Shown: positions 1 to 10,641, counted from the first letter of the stretch. The stretch: 64,000 nt of DNA from Meridianimarinicoccus sp. MJW13 (GCF_014901205.1 NZ_JACNMU010000009.1:124001-188000), one strand, 5' to 3'. Numbers and translations: made by a program. Notes: generated by a model from the sequence alone, not told the origin.

Positions 1-12
1 GCGCAAGGGCCG

Positions 13-36
13 CGCCGGAAAGGCACCGTTCCGGCG
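13..36 (-). terminator. Candidate hairpin terminator of the first operon
   Basis: A perfect 8-bp inverted repeat (CGCCGGAA / TTCCGGCG, 8-nt loop) begins 17 bases past the stop codon of the last gene of the minus-strand operon. There is no clear U-tract after the stem, so it may be an mRNA-stabilising or Rho-assisted element rather than an intrinsic terminator. Confidence 0.4.
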
Positions 37-52
37 GGTCCGGACTCCTGCC

Positions 53-2149
53 TCAACCCTTCGCAGGTGTCTGGGTGCGGGCCGTGTAGATGCCGCCAGT
101 CAGCCAGTCGGGCCAGTCACGTTCGAAAAACGCCTTCGCGGTCTCGTCGAAGGTGCGGTTCGGGCGGGTGCTCAGGTCAAACCCCTCGCCTGTCCAGCGC
201 ACCACGATCTGCTCGGCCTGATGCGCGGGCTTCTCGGTGCGGAAGCGGAAGCCCTCCAGCGGACCGGAGCGCGCCATGGGCAACGCCTCGCCCCCGGTTT
301 CGCAGATCGCCCGCGCGCCGCGACTGCCACCGCCCCCTTCGATGTAGTGATCCAGCGCCGTGATGACGGCTTCGGAGACCAGCGCCATCTGCTGCCATTG
401 GACCACGCGCCCCACCTCGGCGGGGCGATTGAAGGACATCCCCTGCGCCCGAATGTCGGCGTTCAGACGGGCGGCGTCGGTGCGGGCGGCGGCCACCGTT
501 TCGGGGGTGCAGATGATGCCGACATTGTCGCTCATCCGGGCCTGCACGGCCTCGCGCACGTCAGCATGGGTCAGGGGACTGTCCCGGTTCAGAAGACCGG
601 TCACGGCAGTCACGGCGTCGGCCACCAGACCCGACAGATCGCCCTTGGGCGCGGTGTCGGCGGTGCCGCTGGCGGCAATGTGCTCTGCCGCCCGTGTGCC
701 GAACACCTGGCCCGCGTTCAGGGCCGACCCACCGGGGCGGGTGACCCCATGGGTGCCTGCGGCTTCGCCCACCGCATAGACCCCCGCCAGGCTGCTTTGG
801 CCCCAGATATCCACTTTCACGCCGCCGTTCATGTGCTGGTTGTTGACCGAGAACTCCAGCGGGTCGGCGGCGATATCCACCTTGTAGCGGCGGTACAATT
901 CGATCGCGAGCGGGTTCATGTGGCGCAACCGGTCGATCGGCAACGCCTGCACGGCACCGGCGTTGCGCAGGTAGGTGCTGACGTCCGGATCCAGCCGCGC
1001 AAGGCTGAACGGCCGATCCCCCGGCACCGGCAGCGGGTTACGGTTGAAATCCATGAACACCCGCCGCCCGGACTGGGTTTCACGGAAGATCGCCAGATCG
1101 ACAAGGCTGGAGGCAAAGTCCAGCATCCGTGTGGCGTGGAACGGCCATTGATAGCCCTTGCGGAAGATGTTCGAGGCCATCTCCTGCGTGGTGCGATAGT
1201 AGTCGCCAAGGAAATGCCGCTCGGCACCGCTGCCATCAACCGAATAGATGTGCGGGATCACCTGCACATAGGTGCCCGACAGGTTCCACGGAAACCCCTC
1301 GCGCCGGGTGCTGATCCCGAATTGCGCCTCGGTGATGTTTGTCACTTCGATGCCGGCCTCCAGCGCCATGCCCAGCGAACCGAAGCAGCCGTTGGGAAAA
1401 ACGCTGTCGCGGTACAACTCGCCGGGGCCGCCTGCGGCCAGCACAATCACCGGGCATTGGAACACGCAGACCCCAAGGGGGTTGTCGGCGCTGCGGTCCC
1501 TGCTACGGATGGCCAGCAGCCCGGCCACCCGCCGGTTGTCGCCAGTGCCGTCGGTCAGAAGCCGCAATCCGGTGGTCTGGTTGAAGATCGGAATACCAAG
1601 GCGCAGCGCCTCTTCGGCCAGCACCCGCACCATCAGACGAGAGGTGCGCGGCCCGCAACTGGTGGCGCGGCCGACCTCGTCATGGTCGGTCTGATAGCGC
1701 AGGGTGCCGCCCAGTTCATCCTGCGGCAGCGGCAACCCGAGATATTGCAACGACGCCATGGCCCGGCCCGAACCCACGGCCTCGATATAGGCGGTGTCCT
1801 CGTCCATCGCGCCGCCCGCCCGGATTGCCCGCGCCATCGACGTGTAGTTGTCGCCCTGGTCCGAGGTGTTGGCCGTGTGCAGAGTCTGCTTGTCCGACCC
1901 CGAGCAGGCCGAGGTGCCGCCCCAGGCGCTTTGGCTGACCACCACCACATCGCCGCCGCGCCGCTTCAGTTCGACCGCCGCGCGCAGGCCCGCAGCGCCG
2001 CTGCCCAGCACGACACAGCCACAGCGATAGGTCGGCAGCCGCTGACCGTCCACGTTGGTGATCTCGGGAAAGGGCGGTTCGGGCGCCAACCGGGGCATGT
2101 CCACATCGGTCAGCGCGTCCAGGATGCTTTGGGAAATGTCGGTCGTCAC
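53..2149 (-). CDS. FAD-binding fumarate reductase/succinate dehydrogenase-type flavoprotein
   Basis: A 698-aa protein read from a GTG start. After a ~40-residue lead it has a Rossmann dinucleotide motif (VLGSGAAGLRAA, about residues 47-58). The C-terminal FAD signature GGSALNAGQVFGTRAAEHIA is typical of the family that holds fumarate reductase, L-aspartate oxidase and APS-reductase flavoproteins. An SGxD segment (SACSGSDKQT) resembles the flavin-proximal loop of that family. It probably oxidises or reduces a C-C or C-O bond of the imported substrate or a derivative, in the cytoplasm (no signal peptide). It is the last gene of the operon, 21 bases after the LacI gene. The substrate cannot be read from the sequence. 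The next in-frame ATG is codon 18, so the start is not certain. Confidence 0.8.
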   Translation of the reverse strand: MTTDISQSILDALTDVDMPRLAPEPPFPEITNVDGQRLPTYRCGCVVLGSGAAGLRAAVELKRRGGDVVVVSQSAWGGTSACSGSDKQTLHTANTSDQGDNYTSMARAIRAGGAMDEDTAYIEAVGSGRAMASLQYLGLPLPQDELGGTLRYQTDHDEVGRATSCGPRTSRLMVRVLAEEALRLGIPIFNQTTGLRLLTDGTGDNRRVAGLLAIRSRDRSADNPLGVCVFQCPVIVLAAGGPGELYRDSVFPNGCFGSLGMALEAGIEVTNITEAQFGISTRREGFPWNLSGTYVQVIPHIYSVDGSGAERHFLGDYYRTTQEMASNIFRKGYQWPFHATRMLDFASSLVDLAIFRETQSGRRVFMDFNRNPLPVPGDRPFSLARLDPDVSTYLRNAGAVQALPIDRLRHMNPLAIELYRRYKVDIAADPLEFSVNNQHMNGGVKVDIWGQSSLAGVYAVGEAAGTHGVTRPGGSALNAGQVFGTRAAEHIAASGTADTAPKGDLSGLVADAVTAVTGLLNRDSPLTHADVREAVQARMSDNVGIICTPETVAAARTDAARLNADIRAQGMSFNRPAEVGRVVQWQQMALVSEAVITALDHYIEGGGGSRGARAICETGGEALPMARSGPLEGFRFRTEKPAHQAEQIVVRWTGEGFDLSTRPNRTFDETAKAFFERDWPDWLTGGIYTARTQTPAKG

Positions 2150-2170
2150 AGCAGCGGTTCCGTTCCTGTT

Positions 2171-3199
2171 TCAGTCTTGCAGAGGGCGGCACCCTGCCAT
2201 CCGGCTTGAGGCGCGCACGATCAGGTCCACCGGCGTGCGGGTTTCGGGCTCGGGCTTCTGGTCCTTTTCCAGCCACGCCAGAACCGAACCGGCAATACCC
2301 GCCCCGAAATCCGAGATGAAGGTTCTCACCGAGGACAGGCCGGGAAAGGCGTGGGCGCATTCGTCGATGTCGTCGAAGCCTACCACCAGCAGGTCACGCC
2401 CGACCTGCCGGCCCGCCTGTGCACAGCCACTCAGCACCCCAAGGCCGATCAGATCGTTGAAGCACATCACGGCATCCACATCGCCATGGGTCTTGGCCAG
2501 CGTACAGGCGATGTCATGGCCAAACTTCCTGCTGGCGCGACCGGGCAGGAACAGCGGCTCCATCCCCGCGATCTCAAGCCGTTCCAGATAGCACGACAGG
2601 CGTTCCTCGGTAATGGGGCGGCCCTCGATCCCGCCCAGAAAGGCGATGCGGCGCGCGCCCTGCCAGACCAGATGATCCACCGCCGACCATGTCCCGCCGC
2701 GAAAATCCGGGGCACACAGCGGGATGCCCGATCCGGGCGGTGCCACCCGGCGCAGTACCTGCAGGCAGGGCAGACCGGACCGGCGGATCGCGTCAAAGGT
2801 ATCCTGCTGCCCGCCGTAGGCCGGACAGATGACCAGCGCCGACACCCCGTGTTCGATCATGGCCGAGACCACCTGCGCCTGCAGCGCCGGATCGTCGTCG
2901 GTGTTGGCCACCACGGTGACATAGCCGCGCGCCGACAGGGCCATCTGCACCGCCGTTGCGAATTCCGAGAAGAACGGGTTGCGCAGATCATTGATGACCA
3001 GCCCGATCAGCCCCGCGTTGGAGCGGCGCAGCTTGGCCGCAGCACGGTTGTAGACATAGCCCAGATCGGCCATCGCCTTGCGCACCTGATCCCGCGTGTC
3101 GGCTTTGACCAGCGGCGAATTCTGCAGAACAAGGCTGACGGTGGATTTCGAAACCCCGGCGGCGCGGGCGACATCGACGATGGTCGGTCTGCGGCTCAT
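2171..3199 (-). CDS. LacI-family transcriptional regulator
   Basis: A 342-aa regulator. The N-terminal LacI helix-turn-helix (IVDVARAAGVSKSTVSLVLQ, about residues 7-26) is followed by the hinge helix (AAAKLRRSNAGLIGLV) and a periplasmic-binding-protein-like effector domain. The ATG directly abuts the stop codon of the upstream GMC gene (stop at 3200-3202), so the two are probably translationally coupled. It lies inside the operon it most likely controls. The matching candidate operator, a LacI-like palindrome with a central CG, lies at 13994-14007 ahead of the first gene. The effector is probably the imported carbohydrate-like solute or a metabolite of it. Confidence 0.93.
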   Translation of the reverse strand: MSRRPTIVDVARAAGVSKSTVSLVLQNSPLVKADTRDQVRKAMADLGYVYNRAAAKLRRSNAGLIGLVINDLRNPFFSEFATAVQMALSARGYVTVVANTDDDPALQAQVVSAMIEHGVSALVICPAYGGQQDTFDAIRRSGLPCLQVLRRVAPPGSGIPLCAPDFRGGTWSAVDHLVWQGARRIAFLGGIEGRPITEERLSCYLERLEIAGMEPLFLPGRASRKFGHDIACTLAKTHGDVDAVMCFNDLIGLGVLSGCAQAGRQVGRDLLVVGFDDIDECAHAFPGLSSVRTFISDFGAGIAGSVLAWLEKDQKPEPETRTPVDLIVRASSRMAGCRPLQD

Positions 3200-4789
3200 T
3201 CAGATCCCATGCGCCTCCCGGATCAGGTCGGCGGCCTTCTCGGCGATCATGATGGTCGGCGCATTGGTGTTCGACGATACCAGCCGCGGCATCACCGAGG
3301 CATCGGCGACCCGCAGCCCGTCGATCCCCCGGAACCGCAGGCTTGTATCCAGCACCGCTGCCGCATCCGGCCCCATGCGACAGGTGCCCGCCGGATGGTG
3401 GTCGGTCTTGGAATGGGCGCAGGCGAAGTCGAAATAGTCCTGATCGCTGCGCACCTCGGGGCCCGGCAGCCGTTCGGCCTTGACGAAGGGCTTCAGCGCG
3501 TCCTGCCGCAGGATCTTCTGCGCCAGCTTCAGACCCCGTATCGACATCTCGCGGTCGTGCGGATCCTGCCAATAGTTCGGGTCGATCAGCGGCGCGGCCA
3601 TCGGATCGGCCGAAGCCAGCCGCACGGTGCCCCGCGACCGTGGCCGCAGGTAGGCCGAGTTCAGCGTCACCCCGCCTTCTGGCATGGCCGCCACCCCGGC
3701 CTCGATCCCCGAGCCAAGGCCAAGGTGGAACTGGATGTCGGGCGAGCGCGCGTCGGGTTCGGCATACCAGAAGCCGCCGGTCTCGAACAGGCTGGAGGCC
3801 ACCGGCCCCTTGCGCGTCAACAAGTATTGCAGCCCGGCCAGCACCGACCATTGCGGCTTGGCATAGCGGTCATAGGTGTGCGGCCCGGTGCATTCGGCGA
3901 TCACGAACAGGTCAATATGGTCTTGCAGGTTGGACCCCACCTCGGGCTGGTCGAACACCACCGGCAGACCAAGACCGGTCAGATGATCGGCGGGACCGAT
4001 CCCCGACAGCATCAGCAGGCGCGGGCTGCCGATGGCGCCGGACGACAGGATCACCTCGGCCCCGGCGCGCAGCACGCCTTCGCCCGCGATCTCGACCCCG
4101 ATGGCGCGCCCACCCTCGACCACGATGCGCGAAACCTGGGCGCCGGTGCGGATGGTCAGGTTCGGACGCTTGCGCACCGCCGGGGTCAGAAACCCCATGG
4201 AGGCCGAACAGCGCCGGGTGTTGCGCTGGGTCAGCTGGTAATAGCCGACGCCGTCCTGGGCTTCACCAGTCATGTCGTAATTGCGCGGAATGCCAAGGCT
4301 GGCGGCAGCCTCGAAATAAGCCTCGCAGATGGGCAGCGGCGCCGCTGGCTGGCTGACCCCCAGAGGCCCGCCGGTGCCGTGAAAGCGGTCGTCGTAGGTA
4401 TCGTTGTCCTCGGACCGGCGGAAATAGGGCAGCACATCGTCATAACCCCAGCCATCGCAGCCCATCTGCCGCCATTCGTCATAGTCCAGCGCGTTGCCAC
4501 GGGTGTAGATTTGCGCGTTGATGGTGGAGCCGCCGCCCAGCACCTTGGCTTGTGTGTACGGGATGACCATGCCCTTCATGTGCGTCTGCGGCACCGTCTT
4601 CCAGCCCCAGGACCCGATGCCCTTGGTCATCTTCGCAAAGCCTGCGGGCAGGTGATACAACGGATGCCGGTCGCCGCCACCGGCCTCCAGCAACAGCACC
4701 GAGGTTCCGGCATTCTCGCTCAGCCGCGCCGCCAGAACCGAACCGGCCGAGCCGCCGCCGACGATGATGAAATCATGAACTGTCGTCAT
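3200..4789 (-). CDS. GMC-family oxidoreductase (choline dehydrogenase-like)
   Basis: A 529-aa FAD-dependent alcohol dehydrogenase or oxidase of the glucose-methanol-choline family. The N-terminal FAD motif IVGGGSAGSVLAARLSE is followed by the PROSITE-type GMC segment (KVLGGGSTINAQIYTRG). The active site has His465 (HPAGTCRMG) and Asn509 (NTNAPT). Overall shape and length match BetA-like enzymes, but the family also covers polyethylene glycol, sugar and aromatic alcohol dehydrogenases, so choline is not implied. It is cytoplasmic or membrane-peripheral and has no signal peptide. The operon also encodes an aldehyde dehydrogenase (10659-12179), which fits a two-step alcohol to aldehyde to acid oxidation. 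Confidence 0.88.
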   Translation of the reverse strand: MTTVHDFIIVGGGSAGSVLAARLSENAGTSVLLLEAGGGDRHPLYHLPAGFAKMTKGIGSWGWKTVPQTHMKGMVIPYTQAKVLGGGSTINAQIYTRGNALDYDEWRQMGCDGWGYDDVLPYFRRSEDNDTYDDRFHGTGGPLGVSQPAAPLPICEAYFEAAASLGIPRNYDMTGEAQDGVGYYQLTQRNTRRCSASMGFLTPAVRKRPNLTIRTGAQVSRIVVEGGRAIGVEIAGEGVLRAGAEVILSSGAIGSPRLLMLSGIGPADHLTGLGLPVVFDQPEVGSNLQDHIDLFVIAECTGPHTYDRYAKPQWSVLAGLQYLLTRKGPVASSLFETGGFWYAEPDARSPDIQFHLGLGSGIEAGVAAMPEGGVTLNSAYLRPRSRGTVRLASADPMAAPLIDPNYWQDPHDREMSIRGLKLAQKILRQDALKPFVKAERLPGPEVRSDQDYFDFACAHSKTDHHPAGTCRMGPDAAAVLDTSLRFRGIDGLRVADASVMPRLVSSNTNAPTIMIAEKAADLIREAHGI

Positions 4790-4840
4790 AGCCGTTCTCC
4801 CGGACCATGAAGGATCGAATGTCTGACCACGGGGGCCGCC

Positions 4841-6340
4841 CTATATCGCAAGGTCGGTGTCCCGGATGTGATCTGCGGTGCGCATGGCCAGTGCCGAGAT
4901 GGTCAGCGCCGGGTTGACAGCGGCCGAAGTCGGCAGCACCGAGGCATCGGCAATGAACAGGTTGGGATGATCGTGGCTGCGCCCGAAAGGATCGACCACG
5001 CTGGCACGCGGATCCGCCCCCATCCGCGCGGTGCCGCATTGATGCGACGGCGTGCGCCGATCAAAGGCGCGCGACAGGATGACGGGAAACCCGGCCTTGC
5101 GCAGGAGGGTTTTCAGCCGCGCCACCAGCGCCTCATGCGCCGGCCAGTTCGACCGTTTCCAGTCCAGCACCACCTGCCCATCGCGCAGGGTAACCCGGCT
5201 GTCCGGATTTGGCAGGTCTTCGGACATGGCGTAGAAATCGACGGACCGGGCCGCGATCCAATGGGCCAGCGGACGCGGCAAGCTGGTGGTGGCCGTCAGG
5301 ATCCGACCCGAGATCTTGCCCAGCAGTTGCACATTGCCCAGCGGGGTGCCGCCCGCGCCGCCGGTCAGGTAGAAATCGTTCAGCGCCAGTGTTTTTTGAT
5401 AGACAGACGGGTTCTTGCGTAGCGGATGCAGGGCCAGCACCGCCGAGCAGTTGTGGTTCATGAAGTTGCGCCCCACCTGGTCGGAGCGGTTGGCCAGCCC
5501 CGCCGGACGGTCCGCATCCGCCGATCCCAGCAACAGGGCCGCGCTTTGCACCGCGCCCGCCGCCAGCACGATGACCGGGGCGGTCAGGGTCTCGCCGCCC
5601 CCGGGGGTATCGACCTCGATGCCGGTGATCCCCCCGCCAGCGCCAGCCAGCAGTCGCCGCACGCGGCACCCGGTGCGCAGGGTGACATTGTCGTGGGACA
5701 AGGCCCGGGCAAGGGCCGCGGTCTCGGCATCCAGCTTGCCGCCACGGGTTTCGGGAAACCCGTCCCAGGGCGTTTGCCCGCCGGCCAGCCAGCGGTCGAT
5801 ATCCACCGCCAGCGGGATCGCGGAAGGATGCAGCCCCAGCGCCGTCAGGCGGCGGCGCAGGTCGGCGATCACCGGCTCGTCCGGTACGGGGGGATGCGGA
5901 TAGGGGCGGTTGCGCGGCGGCTCGGTCGGGTCGTTACCGGCGGCCCCGCGCACCTGGAACAGCGCCTCGGCCTGATCATAATAGGGCACCAGCGTGTCAT
6001 AGCCGATGGGCCAGCCCGGCGTGGTGCCGCCAAGATGCGTCAGCGGCGCAAAGTCCTGCGTGCGAAAGCGATACATGGCGCCGCCGAAGAACTTCGAATT
6101 GCCGCCGACCATGTAGTAGTTGCCGGGGCAAAAGTCGCGCCCAAGCGCGTCCTGCCAGCCCTCGCCGGACCGGAAGTGATCTGTCCCGAAGATCACGCCG
6201 GCATCCCGATCCTCGGCGCAGGGGCGCAGATGTTCGCCGCGCTCCAGAATCAGGATCCGGCGCCCGGACGGGGCGAGAGAGGCCGCCAGCGAGGCCCCGC
6301 CCATTCCAGATCCGATGACGATCACTTCGGGTGCAGTCAT
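4841..6340 (-). CDS. Second GMC-family oxidoreductase (sugar/pyranose oxidase-like subgroup)
   Basis: A 499-aa flavoenzyme. The start is set at the ATG whose ATGA overlaps the stop codon of the ABC ATPase gene (6337-6339). The open frame runs further upstream, but that part is the ATPase gene in another frame. It has the FAD motif [20 protein letters not shown], a [14 protein letters not shown] segment, and the C-terminal active-site pair His433 (HQCGTARMG) and Asn476 (NPALT). It differs clearly from the neighbouring GMC protein and resembles the pyranose-2-oxidase / gluconate-dehydrogenase / glycoside-3-dehydrogenase side of the family. Two GMC enzymes in one operon suggest successive or regioselective oxidation of a polyhydroxylated substrate. 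That is inference. Confidence 0.83.
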   Translation of the reverse strand: MTAPEVIVIGSGMGGASLAASLAPSGRRILILERGEHLRPCAEDRDAGVIFGTDHFRSGEGWQDALGRDFCPGNYYMVGGNSKFFGGAMYRFRTQDFAPLTHLGGTTPGWPIGYDTLVPYYDQAEALFQVRGAAGNDPTEPPRNRPYPHPPVPDEPVIADLRRRLTALGLHPSAIPLAVDIDRWLAGGQTPWDGFPETRGGKLDAETAALARALSHDNVTLRTGCRVRRLLAGAGGGITGIEVDTPGGGETLTAPVIVLAAGAVQSAALLLGSADADRPAGLANRSDQVGRNFMNHNCSAVLALHPLRKNPSVYQKTLALNDFYLTGGAGGTPLGNVQLLGKISGRILTATTSLPRPLAHWIAARSVDFYAMSEDLPNPDSRVTLRDGQVVLDWKRSNWPAHEALVARLKTLLRKAGFPVILSRAFDRRTPSHQCGTARMGADPRASVVDPFGRSHDHPNLFIADASVLPTSAAVNPALTISALAMRTADHIRDTDLAI

Positions 6341-7449
6341 GGCACGATGCGACGCTCGGTTTCGGGATCGAAGGCCACGGCCTTTTCCATGTTGATGGCG
6401 AATTCGAACATCTCGCCCGGCCCGACCGAGGCATCCGCCCGCATCCGCGCGATGGAATCCTGCCCCGCCAGCGTCATGGTCGCGAAGGTGTCCGAGCCCG
6501 CGGGCTCGGTGACGCTGACCCGGTTGGTCATCGGAATGATGCACGAGGATGCCCGGTCGGCGCCCTCGGGATCGGTGATCGCCTCGGGCCGGATGCCAAG
6601 GATGATCTTGCGCCCGGCCCATTCAGACAGGTTCTGCTGATGCAGTCGCAGGTGCAGCGGTGCGCCGTCGGCATCGGTGGTCACCGCGTGCGGCGCGCCG
6701 TCGATCATGGCAACCTCGACCGGCAACAGGTTCATCGACGGGCTGCCCATGAAGCCCGCCACAAACAGGTTGGTCGGGGTGTCGTAAATCTCTTTCGGGG
6801 TGCCAAGCTGTTGCACATAACCGTTGTACATCACCGCGATCCGGGTCGAGAGGGTCATCGCCTCGATCTGGTCGTGGGTCACATAGACGATGGTGGTCTT
6901 CAGCTTTTCGTGCAGTTTCTTGATCTCGGTGCGCATGTCGACACGCAGCTTGGCATCCAGGTTCGACAAGGGTTCGTCAAACAGGAACACATCCGGATTG
7001 CGCACCAGTGCCCGTCCCATCGCCACCCGCTGCCGCTGACCGCCCGAAAGCTGCCCCGGCTTGCGATCCAGCAGCGGCGTGATCTGCAACAGCGCCGCGA
7101 CATCCGCCAGCGCCTTGTCACGCTCGGGCTTGGGGACACCGTGCATTTCCAGCCCGAAGGTCATGTTCTGGCCCACGGTCATGTTGGGGTAGAGTGCGTA
7201 GCTCTGGAACACCATGGCGATGTTGCGCTTGGACGGATGCACGCCGTTGACCACCCGCCCCTTGATCGACACATCGCCCGAGGTGATGCTTTCCAGCCCG
7301 GCGATCATGTTCAGAAGCGTGGACTTGCCACAGCCCGACGGACCGACCAGCACAAGGAATTCGCCCTCTTCAACCGAAATGTCCACATGGTGCAGAACCT
7401 CGGTGTTGCCGTAGGACTTGGTAACATTGGAGATATCGAGAAAGCCCAT
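6337..7449 (-). CDS. CUT1 ABC transporter ATP-binding protein (MalK/UgpC-like)
   Basis: A 370-aa ATPase that energises the importer formed with the two permeases directly upstream. It shows Walker [10 protein letters not shown], signature [15 protein letters not shown], Walker [15 protein letters not shown], the switch histidine in [13 protein letters not shown], and a C-terminal TOBE-type regulatory domain ([13 protein letters not shown] onward) typical of MalK/UgpC. It starts 4 bases after the permease stop and overlaps the next GMC gene by ATGA. The substrate class is carbohydrate or polyol by family. Confidence 0.92.
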   Translation of the reverse strand: MGFLDISNVTKSYGNTEVLHHVDISVEEGEFLVLVGPSGCGKSTLLNMIAGLESITSGDVSIKGRVVNGVHPSKRNIAMVFQSYALYPNMTVGQNMTFGLEMHGVPKPERDKALADVAALLQITPLLDRKPGQLSGGQRQRVAMGRALVRNPDVFLFDEPLSNLDAKLRVDMRTEIKKLHEKLKTTIVYVTHDQIEAMTLSTRIAVMYNGYVQQLGTPKEIYDTPTNLFVAGFMGSPSMNLLPVEVAMIDGAPHAVTTDADGAPLHLRLHQQNLSEWAGRKIILGIRPEAITDPEGADRASSCIIPMTNRVSVTEPAGSDTFATMTLAGQDSIARMRADASVGPGEMFEFAINMEKAVAFDPETERRIVP

Positions 7450-7453
7450 CGGG

Positions 7454-8335
7454 TTATCCTTTGACCGAACCCGCCATCAGGCCGCGCACGAAATAGCGGC
7501 CAGCGACGATGTAGACGAGAAGCGTGGGAAGTGCCGCGAGGATCGCTCCGGCGAAATGCACGTTGTATTCCTTTACCCCGGTGGAGGATTGCACGAGGTT
7601 GTTCAAAGCCACCGTCATCGGCGCTTTCGATCCCGAGGCGAACGAGGCTCCGAACAGGAAGTCGTTCCAGATGTTGGTGAACAGCCAGATGACGCAGACC
7701 ACCGTGATGGGCCCGGACACCGGCACCATGATCCGCCAGAAGATCTGGAAGAACCCGGCGCCGTCGATCATCGCCGCGCGCACCAGTTCGGTCGGGAAGG
7801 CGGAATAGTAGTTGCGGAAGTACAGGGTCGAGAACCCGATGCCATAGACCACGTGCACCAGCACCAGCCCGGCAGTGGATCCGGCCAGCCCCATGATCCC
7901 CAGCATCCGCGCCATCGGGATCAGCACGATCTGGAACGGGATGAAGCAGGAAAACAGCATCAGGCCGAACAGCAGCGTGTCACCCCGGAACCGCCATTTG
8001 GTCAGCACATAGCCGTTCAGCGCGCCAAGTGCCGTGCAGATCAGCACCGCCGGCACCACCATGAACAGCGAGTTCAGGAAGTATGGACGCAGACCCGTCG
8101 GCTCGACGCCGATCTGCGCCGTGGACCAGGCCGACGCCCAGGGCGCGAAGGTCAGTTCCTTCGGCAGGGCCATCATGTTGCCTTCGGTGATCTCGCTCAG
8201 CGGTTTGACCGAGTTCACCAGCATCACGAAGAACGGCAGCAGGTAGAACAGGGCAAAGACCAGCAGAACCACGTAGATGAAGGTGCGGGCAATGCGTCCG
8301 GTGCGGATGGCGGTTTCCTGTGTGGCGGCGGACAT
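7454..8335 (-). CDS. CUT1 ABC transporter permease (MalG-like)
   Basis: A 293-aa inner-membrane permease with six predicted hydrophobic segments. The EAA loop (about [20 protein letters not shown]) docks on the ATPase. The C-terminal [21 protein letters not shown] is a typical MalG-type ending. Its ATG overlaps the stop codon of the upstream MalF-like gene by one base (TGATG), so the two permeases are probably translated in a coupled way. Confidence 0.92.
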   Translation of the reverse strand: MSAATQETAIRTGRIARTFIYVVLLVFALFYLLPFFVMLVNSVKPLSEITEGNMMALPKELTFAPWASAWSTAQIGVEPTGLRPYFLNSLFMVVPAVLICTALGALNGYVLTKWRFRGDTLLFGLMLFSCFIPFQIVLIPMARMLGIMGLAGSTAGLVLVHVVYGIGFSTLYFRNYYSAFPTELVRAAMIDGAGFFQIFWRIMVPVSGPITVVCVIWLFTNIWNDFLFGASFASGSKAPMTVALNNLVQSSTGVKEYNVHFAGAILAALPTLLVYIVAGRYFVRGLMAGSVKG

Positions 8336-9231
8336 CAGGGTTTCTCCCGCAATTCGGCGTAAAGATAGGGCGTCATGATCGCGGCGATGGTCATCAGCAT
8401 GATCACGGCGCTGGAGGCACCCACCCCCATCAGGTTTCGCGAGAAGGTGTAGGAATACATGAAGGTCGCGGGCAGTTCGGTGGCCCGGCCCGGTCCGCCG
8501 CCGGTCAGGGCGATGACAAGGTCATAGGATTTGATCGCCAGATGGCTGAGGATCACGAAGGCCGACAGGAAGGCCGGTCTCAGCAGCGGGATCACAATGC
8601 GCCGATACAGGTTCCAGTTCGACGCACCGTCGATCTGGGCGGCTTTCAGGATCTCGTTGTCGATGCCGCGCAGGCCGGCCAGAAACATCGCCATGACGAA
8701 GCCGCTGGTCTGCCAGACGGCGGCGATGACGATGGTGTAGATCGCCATGTTGCGATCCTTGATCCAGCCGAATTCGAAACTTTCCCAGCCCCACAGGTGC
8801 ATGGTGTTTTCCAGCCCGATGCCGGGATCCAGAAACCATTTCCACGCGGTGCCGGTGACGATGAAACTCAGCGCCATGGGATACAGGTAGATCGGCCGCA
8901 ACATGCCCTCGCCGCGGATCTTCTGATCCAGCAGGATGGCCAGCGTCAGGCCGATGGCGGTGCAGATGACGATGTAGAGGGTCGCGAAGATGGCGAGATT
9001 GGTGATCGCGGTCCACCAATGGCTCAGCCCCCACAGCTTGCGATAATTCTCGAAGCCCACCCAGTCATAGCTGGGCAGCATCTTGGAGTTGGTGAAGCTG
9101 AGATACAGGGTGAACAGGATGAACCCGTAGACGAACACCAGCACGGCGGCCAGTGACGGCGACAGAACCAGCTTTGGGATCCAGTTCTGCAGCCGTGTCC
9201 GGAAATCGACCTCGGCGGATTGATGCGCCAT
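8335..9231 (-). CDS. CUT1 ABC transporter permease (MalF-like)
   Basis: A 298-aa inner-membrane permease. The first membrane segment lies around residues 20-40 (LAAVLVFVYGFILFTLYLSF). The EAA loop reads ILKAAQIDGASNWNLYRRIV. It pairs with the downstream MalG-like gene. A GC-rich stem-loop (9313-9343) separates it from the binding-protein gene. The start has a good AGGAGG-type ribosome site a few bases upstream. Confidence 0.92.
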   Translation of the reverse strand: MAHQSAEVDFRTRLQNWIPKLVLSPSLAAVLVFVYGFILFTLYLSFTNSKMLPSYDWVGFENYRKLWGLSHWWTAITNLAIFATLYIVICTAIGLTLAILLDQKIRGEGMLRPIYLYPMALSFIVTGTAWKWFLDPGIGLENTMHLWGWESFEFGWIKDRNMAIYTIVIAAVWQTSGFVMAMFLAGLRGIDNEILKAAQIDGASNWNLYRRIVIPLLRPAFLSAFVILSHLAIKSYDLVIALTGGGPGRATELPATFMYSYTFSRNLMGVGASSAVIMLMTIAAIMTPYLYAELREKP

Positions 9232-9312
9232 TACGCCTCCTGTCCCGCACGGGCGCGCGGAAATGCGATTGTTCTGGTTGGATCGGACCCGGCCGGTGAA
9301 AGGCCCGGCAAT

Positions 9313-9343
9313 TCCGGGGCGCGGTGCAGGACCACGCCCCGGA
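9313..9343 (-). other. Intercistronic stem-loop after the binding-protein gene
   Basis: The arms TCCGGGGCG and CGCCCCGGA pair perfectly over 9 bp, and the stem extends inward by a further 3 bp (GGT/ACC) after one mismatch. It lies 10 bases past the stop of the solute-binding protein and before the permease. There is no U-tract. Such hairpins in binding-protein operons usually protect the upstream mRNA and give binding protein in excess over membrane components. Confidence 0.55.
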
Positions 9344-9353
9344 GACCTGCGCC

Positions 9354-10604
9354 TTACTGCGCGCCTTCGACAGCGTTCACCAGTTCCTCGGTCGCGGTGG
9401 CCGAGTCGTATTCGCCGTTGAAATGCGCCGTCACGACATCATAGATGGCGTTCTTGACAGCCGCCGGGTTGGCATGGCCGTGGGCCATCGACCCGAACAG
9501 ATTGCCCGACGACGCGGCCGCGGCCAGGTCCTTCATCCCCTGCTTGCCGCAGTCGTCGAAGGCCTCGTCAGACACGTCGGTGCGCGCCGGGACCGAGCCC
9601 TTGACCACGTTGAAGGCCGATTGGAACGTCGGCGACAGGATCGCCGTGGCAAGGGCCGCCTGTTCTGGCGACACCACACCGCCCTGATCGAACATCATGA
9701 ACTGGTCAGCGTTGAAGGTGACCTGATCGCCGGTTCCGGGGAACCGGAAGCACAGGAAGTCCTGACCGGGCACCTTGCCGGCATTCAGGAATTCGCCCTT
9801 GGCCCAGTCACCCATCATCTGGAAACCGGCTTCGCCATTGATGACCATCGCCGTTGCCAGGTTCCAGTCGCGACCCGAGAAGTTGTCGTCGACGTTGGCG
9901 CGGATATAGGCCATGCGGTCGAAGGATTCCTTCATCGCATCCGAACCGAGCGCTTCGGGATCCAGGTCGATGAAGGCCGCCTTGTAGAGATCCGGGCCGC
10001 CGGTCGACATGACGACAGCGTCAAAGATCGTCGCATCCTGCCAGGCCTGTCCGCCATGGGCGATCGGTGTAATCCCCGCCGCTTTCAGCGTTTCCACCGC
10101 AGCGACGAAATCATCCCAGGTTTCGGGAACGGCAATTCCGTTGTCGTCGAGCACCGCCTTGTTCGCCCAGACCCAGTTGGTCGAATGAACGTTGACCGGG
10201 GCCGCGATCCATTTGCCGTCATACTTGGCAAAGAACTGCAGCGCCTCGGGAACAACGGCGTCCCAGCCTTCCTGGGCGGCGACATCGTTCAGGTCCGCAA
10301 GCGAGCCCTGCTCGCCCCAGTCGAGAATGTCGAACCCAAGCGCCTGCACGGCGGTGGGCGCATCCCCGGCGGTGACACGGGCGCGCAGAACGGTCATTGC
10401 CTGTTCGCCGCCGCCGCCGGCAACCGGCATGTCCAGCCAGCCGATGCCCTGACCGGCCAGGTCTTCCTTCAGCACGTTCAGCGCCGCGGCTTCCCCGCCA
10501 CTGGTCCACCAGTGCAGAACTTCCACGTCCTCGGCTTTAACCATGCTGGTGGTCGCTGCCAGGGCGCAGGCCACTGTCATCGTCTTTCCGAAATATCCAC
10601 GCAT
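9354..10604 (-). CDS. CUT1 ABC transporter substrate-binding protein
   Basis: A 416-aa periplasmic binding protein. The start chosen is the ATG at 10604 because GGAGGAG lies 6 bases before it; another ATG five codons upstream overlaps that site. The signal peptide is about residues 1-24 (hydrophobic core [17 protein letters not shown], cleavage before EDVEV). The mature N-terminus ([16 protein letters not shown]) is a common opening in sugar-binding proteins of family 1. No ligand can be named. It is the third most downstream-facing gene after the dehydrogenase block and sets the specificity of the importer encoded by the following three genes. Confidence 0.9.
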   Translation of the reverse strand: MRGYFGKTMTVACALAATTSMVKAEDVEVLHWWTSGGEAAALNVLKEDLAGQGIGWLDMPVAGGGGEQAMTVLRARVTAGDAPTAVQALGFDILDWGEQGSLADLNDVAAQEGWDAVVPEALQFFAKYDGKWIAAPVNVHSTNWVWANKAVLDDNGIAVPETWDDFVAAVETLKAAGITPIAHGGQAWQDATIFDAVVMSTGGPDLYKAAFIDLDPEALGSDAMKESFDRMAYIRANVDDNFSGRDWNLATAMVINGEAGFQMMGDWAKGEFLNAGKVPGQDFLCFRFPGTGDQVTFNADQFMMFDQGGVVSPEQAALATAILSPTFQSAFNVVKGSVPARTDVSDEAFDDCGKQGMKDLAAAASSGNLFGSMAHGHANPAAVKNAIYDVVTAHFNGEYDSATATEELVNAVEGAQ

Positions 10605-10641
10605 TGATGTCTCCTCCATGTTGCGTTGGTTCGTTGTCGTA

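Noticed and set aside
3200-4789. Calling the first GMC enzyme choline dehydrogenase (betA)
   Set aside because: The motifs define the family only; neighbours are a carbohydrate-type importer and LacI regulator, with no betaine-related genes.
2351-4810. A plus-strand open frame opposite the LacI and first GMC genes
   Set aside because: His/Arg/Gln-rich shadow translation; the minus-strand proteins carry the family motifs.
6341-6622. N-terminal extension of the second GMC gene beyond 6340
   Set aside because: The extra residues are Arg/Gly/His-rich and lie inside the ABC ATPase gene. The FAD motif begins right after the ATG at 6340, which makes an ATGA overlap.
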